A stretch of DNA of 62,000 bases from Cryptomeria japonica (lineage: Eukaryota > Streptophyta > Pinopsida > Cupressales > Cupressaceae). Made by a program: the position numbers and the translations under genes. Positions 12,452-21,240 of this stretch are shown in pieces; positions within the stretch are counted from its first letter, which is position 1; every line of letters begins with the position of its first letter. Location: contig NC_081409.1 of assembly GCF_030272615.1 (NCBI RefSeq), positions 22,386,260 to 22,448,259 of the forward strand, read 5' to 3'. Below the pieces are notes generated by a model. The model did no database searches. It saw only the letters and a program-made list of their open reading frames with translations, and was not told the DNA's origin.

Positions 12452-12511
12452 ATTAGTCTCCAAGTGGGAGATTGTTTGGTGTGGAGCTTGATTAGTCTCC
12501 AAGTGGGAGAT
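12452..12511 (+). promoter_or_regulatory. Copia-1 polypurine tract, present twice
   Basis: TTAGTCTCCAAGTGGGAGATT occurs at 12453-12473 and again at 12492-12512, 39 bases apart. The second copy abuts the 3' LTR and is the functional-position tract (AAGTGGGAGA). The first is followed by TGTTTGGTGTGG, a sequence resembling the LTR start. Confidence 0.8.
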
Positions 12512-12940
12512 TTTTGAAATGTGGCGATTGATCGGCAAAGTACTATACACTCAGCATGTATCCTCACCAGGGTTTGGGGCTGGGCTGGGCCCCAGGTAGG
12601 GGTTCGGGGGCGGCAGCCCCCGAGAAATTTTTTTTGCCGTTTTTCGTTGATGAAAACTGACATTATAATAAAACCCTAAAAAGACTGAATTTGTTTGTTT
12701 CCCTAAAAACGCATGTTATAAGTGGCTGGGATGCTTATGGCATTGTAAGGTTGATGTATTATTTTTGCTGGATAATAAGAAAGATTGGACGATTGTGTAT
12801 GGTGGACGTAACCCATTCTAGGTGAACCACGTTAAATCTCTATGTTATCTATGTCCTGTTTTATTTCTTTATCTTTTGTATTTAAATCTGCATATAATTG
12901 TTAGTTCATATTTGCTTCAGATCTGCTTGAAACCCTAACA
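12512..12940 (+). repeat. Copia-1 3' LTR (429 bp)
   Basis: It aligns throughout with the 5' LTR and ends AACCCTAACA. Its first dinucleotide is TT where the 5' copy has TG, so the integrase-recognised terminus is mutated. The GC hairpin is at 12606-12621. Confidence 0.94.
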
Positions 12941-12945
12941 CTGCC
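12941..12945 (+). other. Target-site duplication, right copy (CTGCC)
   Basis: It matches 7976-7980 exactly and is followed by LAKKLIRIGYYW of the gypsy-1 integrase. Confidence 0.95.
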
Positions 12946-13968
12946 TTGGCCAAGAAACTCATCAGGATTGGATATTACTGGCCCAATATGGAAAAGGACT
13001 CATATCAGTTTGTCAAGAAATGTAAACAATGTCAAATTCATGGAGACCTCATACATGCACCAGCACAAGAACTTCAACCAATTGCATCTCTTTGGCCCTT
13101 TTGTCAGTGGGGACTCGATCTCATAGGCAAGATCCACCCTCCTTCTTCCAATGGTCATAAATTCATTATCACTGCCATAGAGTATTTCACAAAATGGATT
13201 GAAGCTGTACCTCTCACACAAGTCACTGGAAAATAGATTTCTATGTTCATCCTCAACTATATCATTTGCCGATACGGTATTCCTGTTTCCATTATCATTG
13301 ATAACGGGCATCCCTTAAAAAATCAGGATGTCCGTGAACTCTGTGACTGCTTCCATATTTCCCATCATTTCTCCACACCATATTACCCCTAAGGTAATGG
13401 CCAATCTGAGGCGTCTAATAAGACAATCCTTAAAATCCTCAAAAAGACAGTCGACAATGCTGGCTATAATTGGCATATCCAACTTAATCTTGCACTTTGG
13501 GCCTACCGCACAAGTGTCCGCACACCTATAGGAGCTACACCTTATTCACTTGTCTATGGCCCTGAAGCCATCTTGCCTATTGAGGTTGAGCTACCCTCTT
13601 TACGGGTCTCTTTGCAAAACATCATCGGTGATGAAGACTATAGGGTCTCTCACTTACAAGAGCTTGAACTACTAGATGAACAAAGACAAACTACTTTTAA
13701 TCATCTCAAGGCTTATCAACAACGAATGAGTCGCAGCTACAATCACAAAGTCAAGCTTCGTACATTTGAGGTAGGTGACTTGGTTCTCAGAGAAAACCCT
13801 AAAAATCAGCAAGACGGAGAGAAGAAAGGCAAGTTCAAACCAAATTGGCTTGGTCCTTACATCATTACAGCAGCATATGGATCTGGGGCATATCAGCTCT
13901 CAACTACAGAAGGTGAACTTTTGGAGGATCCTATCAACAACATGCACCTTCGCAGGTTCTACACATAG
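12946..13968 (+). pseudogene. pol: Gypsy-1 integrase, core and C-terminus
   Basis: It continues the frame interrupted at 7980. The zinc domain ends CKQCQIHG. The core has Asp in WGLDLIGKIHP, Asp in IIIDNGHPLKN and Glu in GNGQSEASNKTI, so the DDE triad is intact. NLALWAYRTS and ATPYSLVYGPEAILPIEVE follow, then the C-terminal KFKPNWLGPYII..YGSGAYQL domain. Integrase inserts the cDNA into nuclear DNA. TAG at 13234 and TAA at 13390 interrupt it; the latter is CAA in the gypsy-3 equivalent (YYPQGNG). The natural stop is at 13966-13968. Confidence 0.9.
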
Positions 13969-14031
13969 CTCTTTGGAGTATCCTAATTCAAAAAATACAA
14001 AAAAATTATAAAACAAAAAAAATCGTTACTT

Positions 14032-14056
14032 GGTGAAAACCTGGCAAATAGGCGCC
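14032..14056 (+). other. 3' stem-loop H0 of gypsy-1
   Basis: GGTG-AAAA-CCT-GGCAAAT-AGG-CGCC. The outer GGTG/CGCC arms and inner CCT/AGG arms pair, with an unpaired AAAA on one side. It has the same plan as the stem-loops at 60262-60286 and 25281-25305. It lies 64 bases after the pol stop. Confidence 0.65.
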
Positions 14057-14115
14057 TTGTGACACAAAAAACATTAAAAAATAGAAAAAAGTAAAGAGAA
14101 ATAATTTCGTCCAAT

Positions 14116-14139
14116 GGTGAAAACCACTTTGGTGGTGCC
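14116..14139 (+). other. 3' stem-loop H1 of gypsy-1
   Basis: GGTG-AAAA-CCAC-TTTG-GTGG-TGCC keeps the plan of H0, with a different but still paired inner stem and two G-T wobbles in the outer stem. It is followed by the spacer TTGGGCAGGTAC and then stem-loop H2. Confidence 0.65.
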
Positions 14140-14151
14140 TTGGGCAGGTAC

Positions 14152-14181
14152 CATGGTGAAAACTAGGTCACCAATGCCATG
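14152..14181 (+). other. 3' stem-loop H2 of gypsy-1
   Basis: The arms CATGGTG and TGCCATG pair over seven positions, two of them G-T wobbles, around AAAACTA...CCAA. The equivalents in gypsy-3 and gypsy-2 are fully Watson-Crick. Confidence 0.6.
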
Positions 14182-15648
14182 TGTAGAGATATTGCTCCTC
14201 CCTCCTTCAGGATTCCATTTCATCCTTTCACTTTGCACACACGCACGACCAATTTATCCATAATAAACATACCCATTCCCATCATGGCTTGTTATTGATC
14301 TACCCAAGATTGGTTTGCCATTCATAATAACCTCCCTTTTCACCTCCCTTTCTATCCATAATAAATCAGATCCTATCTGCGGCTAAGGCAAATCCTACAT
14401 CTAGTGATGGGTGTGGAACTGAGAACATCACATGTTTCGAGGAGTATAGTTTCTTCCAACTTCCTTCAGTCAGTCTGAGCACAATCCGCAATAAAGCAAC
14501 ATTGCATCACAGATCCGCAATAAAGTTTCATCTTCTCCACAATAAAGTATCAGTTTCATGGATTCAGTTAGTTTCAGATGAGACACAGCAGCAACAATGG
14601 GCTTCAAACAAAATCAAATATTTCAACAGACTCAGACAACATATGGTTCAGTGCTATCTATCCTTTTTGTGAAAGTAAACATTGTGACCACAATCAAATA
14701 TGACTTATACAAGTGACAAGAGACACTAAACTTGAGGACTACAGTGGATGTTGGTGTCGAGTCTTGGTTTTCTTTTGATTTTATCTTTTGGTGACATGTC
14801 TTTTAGCTTTTCCAGGATGTCTTTGATTAGAAAAGCGAGGATGGGGTATCGTCACCTATTTGTATTTGCTATCTGTGGATTGTCTCTTAGTAATGCTATG
14901 ACTTGTCCAAGGATATGAGGACACTGTGAGTCTAGTATGAACTAGGACATTCCTTGTTTGTGACTATCTTATCTCCATGCAAATGGGTACAATGACTTTC
15001 TAGGTCGAACATATGCCTCGATTGTCATAACCTATTTGCCATAATAAAGCTCAATGATGATAACGCACAAGAAGCTCTTTCACTTTCATATCTTCTATCT
15101 TCCATCCCCCTTTCTTGATTGACCTCCATTGTCCTTCTCGAGTCCGTGTAGCCTGCTATTACATGACTGAGTATAATGACACACCAAAAACATTTGTATT
15201 TCATATAGTTGCACCTACATTACCACATATAAACATTTCATACATACATATAGATATCACAACTACATCACATCCTGCATACAACACATGTTAGCACATC
15301 TTACATTTTTATCATATAAATAACCATTATCATATTCATCCGCATTACATACATTCACATTTACATTTGCATACACATATAAAACATAAAAGAACACAAA
15401 AAATATTGCATTTCATTATGTACATATTTGCATCCATATCATAAGCATCACATAAAACATACATCATGAAACATTTCATCACATAGGTACACATGCATAT
15501 AGCTGCCGCAAAGATGAATCATCTCATATATATAATCAAAAGTGTCATGATACAATGATGTCAAAATCATATGGCTACAATCACCCGAAGGTTTTTGCAT
15601 CATCATACAAAAATGATACAATACTGATACATAGGGAGCCCTCTACGA

Positions 15649-17520
15649 CTATGATGAACTCCCTCCCTCGGAGCCACCTGGCCTTGACAGAATCTGAGCC
15701 CCTGAAGGACTCGCCCCAGGATCATCCCTCCTGTCCCCTCTATCTGGTGGTGGTGGCAGACCCATAATCCCACCACTAGATGCGTGTCTCCTCTGACTCC
15801 CTCCCGTAGCTATCGCTGTCCACGATGGTCTATGGAAGCTCCTCACCCGTTGATCCATTGGCACCACACCATAATAGAGATCTCGCCAATAGGCAATCTC
15901 CTCCCCTGCCTGCAGGACGTAGGCATATCTAGCCCCTGTGTCCTCTGCCACCTGCCTCCCAGCCCTCAATGCTATCTTAGCCTTTGTGTAGCGCTGAATG
16001 GCTTGATCCTGCTCCCGCTTAGTATCTCTGAGCTGCCTCCTGAGCCTATCCCTCTCCCTCTCCAAGTCCTGGATCTCATCTTCCTGTCCCTGGTAGATCT
16101 CCCTTAGCTCTATCAGCTCATCCTCCTCTACCTTATCCCCCTGTGGCTCCCCCTATATGGGTGCCTACCCCTGTGCCTGTACCTGTGCTGGTGCCTGTAC
16201 TGGTGCCTGTCCCTGTACCTATCCCTGTACCTGCACCTGTCTGGGACCCTATGCTACTGGCACCTGTAGTGGTAATACACTGCGACCTCTCACCACCCGA
16301 ACCTGCCTGTCCTCCCCACCCTCCCTCCATAGTGCAACCCTCCTCTCTCCAACTACCCCCCTCCTCCTCCGTCAGCCTCTACCACCATCATCTCCATCAT
16401 CATCACCATCCCCACCACCATCTCCATCTAGTAGCTTTCCTGGATCTGTCAGGCGTGGGAATGGATGCTCGACCTAGTATGCTATGTACTCGGCATCCAT
16501 GCCAACATCCTCGATCTCTGGCCACATGTCCTAGGGTAGGGGCATCATCTCTACTAGCTGTGTAACAACCTGATCATATGATAGCAAGGGTCCAAACTGC
16601 ACCTGATCCCTGACAGTTTGTGCATACATGCCTGAATCCCGTGGCATCCGCTGGATCCTACCGAACTGCGTGCCCACCCTGTCCACTAGCTGCCTCTCCA
16701 GTACATAGGGCATTCACCCAATCAGATACCTGCTCTGAAAGGTGTAGGGCAGCTCTACTGCATTGTCCTCCCACTGCTCGCATCCCAGGTATGGCCTCCA
16801 TATGACCATATCAATGTCATCAATCACCCACCGCCAGTGCTCTAACCTGCCAATCCGTGGCTGCGAAGTGATCATGTCGTGCAAGTGTACAAAATTGCGT
16901 CCATGACCTCTACCCCTGAAATGTATCGGTCTCGTCACTGGCAGATGCTCATAGGCCCACACCTATAACAATGTGACCCCGCAGCCCAATCCCACTGACC
17001 CGTGGTACACAAACTAATGCAACTCGTAATAGAGGTGTGTTAGCACACATGGTCCCCAGGCATATCTGGTGTGTTGTGTCACCAGTGTCTCCAAAGCACC
17101 TCCTCGGCCCATAGCCAACCCTCATGTCACTCTATCAGGACACAAGAACCTATTGATTGCTCCTCCTATCACTGCTGGCAGTGCTAATCCTGTAGCTGTC
17201 ATGGTGTCCCAAGCCACATGTCCTACCCTCATCTCCAGTCCTAGGTCCTAGAAAACTCGTCTCAGGGCCTCCCTGTCTCCATCTCGATCATAGGGAATTA
17301 GCTCCCCATCAATCGGTATCCTTAGGATCCTGTATACATCCTCAAGGGTGACTGTCATCTCTCCCATCGGTAAATGAAATGTGCAAGTCTCAGAGTGCCA
17401 CCTCTCCGCTAGTGCAGTCAGTAGTCCCATGTTTGCCCGAAACTCAGGCACATACAGAATATGTCTCAGACCCATAGCCTCAATAGCCGCTCTGTCCTCG
17501 AATGTCAGCTCGGGTCACAA
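15649..17520 (-). pseudogene. Gypsy-1 antisense ORF, plant-mobile-domain-like protein
   Basis: On the minus strand one frame runs from upstream of 17475 to TAG at 15649. The N-terminal half (HILYVPEFRANMGLLTALAERW, VTLEDVYRILRIPIDGE, IDMVIWRPYLGCEQW, ELPYTFQSRYLIG) resembles plant mobile domain (PMD/aminotransferase-like) proteins. A Gly/Asp-rich low-complexity middle and a basic coiled-coil stretch (ERERDRLRRQLRDTKREQDQ) follow. Several in-frame stops (for example before 16962 and 16713) but no frameshift are visible. Extra antisense ORFs between pol and the 3' LTR are known in Tat-lineage elements; their role is unknown. The copy in gypsy-2 is homologous. The exact start is not resolved. 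Confidence 0.7.
16157..16275 (+). repeat. Short tandem repeat (CCTGTACCTGTG-like) in antisense ORF
   Basis: Hexamer-like units CTGTRC/CTGGTGC are reiterated about fifteen times. On the minus strand they encode a Gly-Thr-rich run (TGTGTGTSTGTSTG). The gypsy-2 ORF has a poly-acidic run in the same general place, so the segment is probably length-variable filler. Confidence 0.7.
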
Positions 17521-17603
17521 TCTCTGAGTCGATGGGAATCTCTCCCGTGACTCCAACATAGGAAAATACTCCTGCAGGTAAGCAAATCAATCATGTCAGT
17601 CAT

Positions 17604-18020
17604 AGTGGCATTCACTGTTCATCACAAAATGCTACTTTTTATCTAAGTGCATATGGCACTCTATCCTAGTAACACTCACTGTTCATCACAAAGTATTGCT
17701 ATCTATCCTAGTGACACTCATTGTTCATCACAAAGTGTTGCTTCTATCCTAATGGTACTCCCTGTTTATCACAAAGTACTATGTGTTTGGCACTCCCTGT
17801 TCATCACAAAGTGCTCCTCACATTTGCACTCCCTATTCATCACAAAGTGCTGCTCATTTTTTAGTACTCCTTGTTCATCACAAAGTACTCTATCTTGGCA
17901 CTCACTGTTCATCACAAAGTGCCTTGATCTATTCTAGTCTTCCCTAGAGGACCTGCTTGAGTGTATCCTCTCAGCAGCTTATCCAATCGACAGTGTATGT
18001 TCATCACAGAACTGTCGATT
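17604..18020. repeat. Tandem hairpin array with constant loop TGTTCATCACA
   Basis: Nine units each have a near-constant loop (C-N-CTGTTCATCACAA) flanked by arms that differ between units yet pair within each. Examples: AGTGGCATT/AATGCTACT (17604-17636), AGTGACACT/AGTGTTGCT (17710-17742), ATGGTACT/AGTACTAT (17752-17782), AGTACT/AGTACT (17863-17889), GGCACT/AGTGCC (17897-17923) and AATCGACAGT/ACTGTCGATT (17985-18020). Spacing is about 40 bases, with a larger gap before the last unit. It lies just upstream of the antisense ORF. It is not CRISPR: the constant part is the loop and there are no unique spacers of fixed size. Confidence 0.85.
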
Positions 18021-18035
18021 TGACCTAGAAGACAC

Positions 18036-18345
18036 AAATTCACATTTTTGGACACAAACGCGCTTTCCTGACATAAACGCGCTTAAAGACTACATAAACA
18101 CGCCTGTTTTACACAAATGCGCCTGTTTTACATAGACACGCCTACAACACACAAACGTGCCTATGCTCTACATAGACGTGCCTGGGCGACACAAACGTGC
18201 CTTCTTAGCATAGACGCGCCTACATAGCATAGATGCGGTCGCATTCGGCACAGACGCGTTTTCCGACACAAACGTGCTTGATACAAACACAGACGTGCCT
18301 AGTGAGCACATATGCACCTGGCACCAACGCAGACGCACCTGGGCA
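18036..18345. repeat. Array of about fifteen 20-bp ACAAACGCGCCT units
   Basis: The consensus is ACA(T)(A/G)A(A/G)ACGCGCCT followed by 5-8 variable bases. CG to TG or CA decay is frequent. The core resembles the ACGCGTCTGTG phrase of the leader array at 566-985. Confidence 0.8.
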
Positions 18346-18871
18346 TTTTTGACATTTTTTTGGACCCTATTCTAAGCACATTTATTACCCTATCTAGCAT
18401 GCATTAATGACAACAATAAATGCAACAAAGTACGAGGCAGTTTTGTGGTACTTACCAGCTCTCCTGCCTCTGCTGGCCTCTGGAATCAGCGAACGCGGTC
18501 GAATCTGTGAACAAAGGCCATCGCTGCTGACTGTTGTTGCTCTATTTTCACTCTACACTATGCTCTTGTGGATGTATGGATGACAATGAGGATGTATTTT
18601 CCCTCATGGTCTATCTTATAGACTACCCTAGCCCTAGCCCTCGTTTCTCGAGTCGATCTTCTTTATCTCGTGACTCTATTACTCTATTCTGTCCGGTCAG
18701 TCCATTCTAGCCTTTCTTTCTTATCGAGAGATTATTTGCAATCTTTTCAGACACTTTCATCCAATCTCTCGAGGGGGCATATCATTCCCATCTTGGGGCA
18801 ACTTTGTATCAGTTCATATTATCTTCTTTGAAACAACGCGACAAACCGCATTGTCTCAAAGAGGGGCAAAA
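18346..18871 (+). other. Gypsy-1 pre-LTR segment with polypurine tract
   Basis: I see no gene here. The segment includes TCTCTCGAGGGGG- and TCTATCTTATAGAC-like strings and ends in AAAGAGGGGCAAAA at 18858-18871. That is a good polypurine tract directly before the LTR start. Confidence 0.7.
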
Positions 18872-19629
18872 TGTAGACACCCAAAATTGTCCAGTCTAAT
18901 TAAATAAATATTTATTTATTTAATTATCTAAGCCTAATTCTTCTATTAATTAAATAAATCTTTATTTATTTAATTAATTCATTTATCCTCTTCTAGCCTT
19001 ATTTCTCACTTAAATAAATACATTTATTTATTTAAATTATCCTTTTCCTAAATTAAATAAATATTTTATTTATTTAATTGATCCCACTTCTTCTATTAAT
19101 TAAATAAGTCTTTATTTATTTAATTAATTCATTAACCTTTTCTACCCATGACACATGTCATTCATCTCTTAATTCATACACTACCTACCCTCTCATTATT
19201 TTATTATTTCTTTTACCTACCCTCTAATCATAGCCGACCTCCTTTTACACCTCTCAACCTTATCCCTTCATTTCATATAGTGTCTCCTATATAAGGAGAT
19301 TCTTCCTTCATTATCAAACCTTTATCATTTTTATGCACCTGAGTACACTATGCTTTTGAGCATATGTGATCCTACTTGCAACCACATTCCGTTCTTTGTT
19401 GAGCTCTTGTGCACATAAAATCTGAGAGCAAATATATCAAGCAAGATCAATGGAGATAGGAAGAATGGATATCCAAACCCTATTGGACATGTGATGGTAT
19501 AATCTTTGTGATTTCGTTTGATTTGCATTGTCTTAGGTAATCTTCATATGTTATGGTGGATCTTTGTTGTTGTTAGGCTAGGGTTTTTGTGGTTGAATTC
19601 ATTTAGCCTTTCAATATTGTTATTATTGT
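18872..19629 (+). repeat. Gypsy-1 3' LTR (right end unresolved)
   Basis: It starts TGTAGACACCC directly after the polypurine tract. The U3 is dominated by TTAATTAAATAAATA alternations. A TATA box CTATATAAGG is at 19287-19296. No CA terminus is evident before the next LTR start at 19630, so that LTR may have landed inside this one. The remainder could then be part of 21027-21240. Confidence 0.7.
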
Positions 19630-21026
19630 TGTAAACATATAAAAATGACCATATTCTTAAATGAATATTTTATGTTCATTTCTCTATTTAATTAAATCCA
19701 ATTTAATTAAATTACCCGCATTCCTCTATTTAATTAAGTAAATTACTCAATTTATTTAAATTAAATTCACTATACCCATTTAATGAATAAATCATTTTAT
19801 TTAATAAAACCCCCCTATCCACTTTTAATTAAATTCAAATTTAATTAAATAGTTATCCTAAATTGAATAAATCTAATTTATTTAATTTCTCCAAATTGCA
19901 ACCAAATTGAATTAAATTACTTTATTTCAATTAAATCCTATTATCCCTCCATCCACTTACAAAATCCCAAACCCCTTTCTAATCCCTTCTAGAATCTTCT
20001 AATCACTTCTAATTAACCTAACCCCTCCTCTAAACTTTGTCACATCTCTAAGCAAAGGGAACTCACTTCTCAAACCTCAAAGTCTTTGATAACCATTAAA
20101 GGCTTCAAGTCTTCAACCACTTAATTCCTCAAAAGTCTTTGATAACCATTAAAGGCTTCCAACCTTCAACCACTTAATCCCCCAAAGTCTTCAATAACCA
20201 TTAATGGTTAACTCAAACCCTCTTACATGGTTAAAGAATTGGTTTTAACTCAACCTTCACCCAACCCAAAGGTCTCATTAGGCCTTTAATGCTTTGACCA
20301 TGATTATCTCTTAATCATTTGCACAAGGGTTTATCCTTGGATTAACTCTTAATCCATTGGGTAATCCTAATTTAAGCTTGACCCTTACCTTCTAGATAAC
20401 CCTAAGGTCTTCTCAGGCATTTAATGCCTCCAACCCCTTCTCTCAACCCAACCCTATGTTGACACTTGTCACCATTTCATTGGTGCCAATTGCAAACATG
20501 GATCCCCAACTTTCAAACTCAACCCTTGATTAAACCGTTCAATCTTGACTATCCATTGCCCTATTCTTGCTATAAATAGAGCTCTCGTTCCTCCATTTTC
20601 AACAATCATCCTTCAAATTTGTAGCATCACACTTATGCTCAAATACATTCAAGCTTTCTCATTTTATATATGCTCATCATTTAGCCTCTCTTTAGAATAA
20701 TTTCTTTATCATTTTATTTAAAATCATAGACTAAATATAGTATGCTAGGATAGTATTCATACTAATCTTGTCATCTTATCATTTAGTTTATTGCATTTTA
20801 AAATCATACCTAGCTTATAACACATCTCATACTAAAATCTATCAAAGCATCCCTCGTTCTTGCATTTGCCATCCCTGAACCATTTTGCTCAGTGGTCTGA
20901 GAGCAAAACATTGGTTTGAGGGACATTGTGAGACAGAGAACCATGGGACCCACCTTGGGAAGCTGAGTAATACATTATTACTTCATAGCTTGCATTAAGA
21001 AGTCCTGTGTGTGTGTGTGGACTAGT
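19630..21026 (+). repeat. Unpaired LTR of the solo-LTR family at 53363
   Basis: It starts TGTAAACATATAAAAATGACC, matching the terminus TGTAGTCACATAAATCTGTCC of the solo LTR read on its own strand, and shares most of U3 (GGATCCCCAACTTTCAA, CAACCCAACCCTATGTTGACA). The TATA box TATAAATAGAGC (20571 on) is identical in both. Downstream of TATA the two diverge. The end at CTAACA is a guess. I find no convincing target duplication and no primer site after it. Confidence 0.6.
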
Positions 21027-21240
21027 ATTCTAACATATTTTCACATATTTAGTTTTATCAGCCCACTTTTCCCACATACAATTGTTATCCATTTTCACCA
21101 TATACAGGTAGAATAGGTCAAAATAGATTAGAAACACCCTGATTTGTGCATGAAACAAGGAAATGCAGCCCTTAGGAGAAAACCCTAAAACTGACAAATT
21201 TGTACCCCAATTGTGATGCAGAGTCGACAGTATCCATTGA
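21027..21240. other. Unassigned junction segment
   Basis: This is AT-rich sequence between the LTR above and the gypsy-2 antisense ORF. It contains GACAAATTTGTACCCCAATTGTGATGC. It may be the tail of the gypsy-1 LTR or the truncated end of gypsy-2. I see no gene. Confidence 0.4.

Larger units (their letters stand above)
7981..12940 (+). mobile_element. Copia-1: Tork/TNT1-like Ty1-copia element nested in gypsy-1 integrase
   Basis: This is a complete 4960-bp element with two LTRs, an initiator-Met primer site, gag-PR-IN-RT-RH in copia order, a polypurine tract and a 5-bp target duplication. By eye the LTRs differ at about forty of 430 positions, mostly transitions, so it is old. The ORF has several in-frame stops, one frameshift and a lost integrase catalytic residue. 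It is in the same orientation as its host. Confidence 0.95.
13969..15648 (+). other. Gypsy-1 3' region, non-coding
   Basis: An A-rich run follows pol, then three stem-loops (14032-14181, listed separately). Beyond them the sequence is C/T- and AT-rich with many CATACAT and ACATTTACAT strings between 15190 and 15540. I see no ORF with conserved content until the antisense ORF ends at 15649. Confidence 0.6.
1..19629 (+). mobile_element. Gypsy-1: Tat/Retand-like Ty3-gypsy retrotransposon, 5' end cut by window
   Basis: The order leader, gag, protease, G-patch, RT, RNase H, second (archaeal-type) RNase H, integrase, long 3' region and antisense ORF is that of the Tat lineage of Ty3-gypsy elements. 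The 5' LTR lies outside the window. A purine tract at 18858-18871 is followed by TGTAGACACC, the start of the 3' LTR. The whole gag-pol lies in one frame from 1486 to 13968, across a nested copia of 4965 bp including the target duplication, which is a multiple of three. At least twelve in-frame stops make it non-functional. The right boundary is uncertain because another LTR begins at 19630. Confidence 0.85.

Noticed and set aside
15555-17251. Plus-strand ORFs opposite the gypsy-1 antisense ORF
   Set aside because: They are shadows: Pro/Ser-rich translations of the reverse complement. The minus strand frame has homology to the gypsy-2 copy.
17604-18020. CRISPR-like array
   Set aside because: The constant part is a hairpin loop, flanks are self-complementary and not unique spacers, the context is a plant retrotransposon and there are no cas genes.
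21005-21019. GT microsatellite
   Set aside because: Only about six dinucleotide units; too short to matter.
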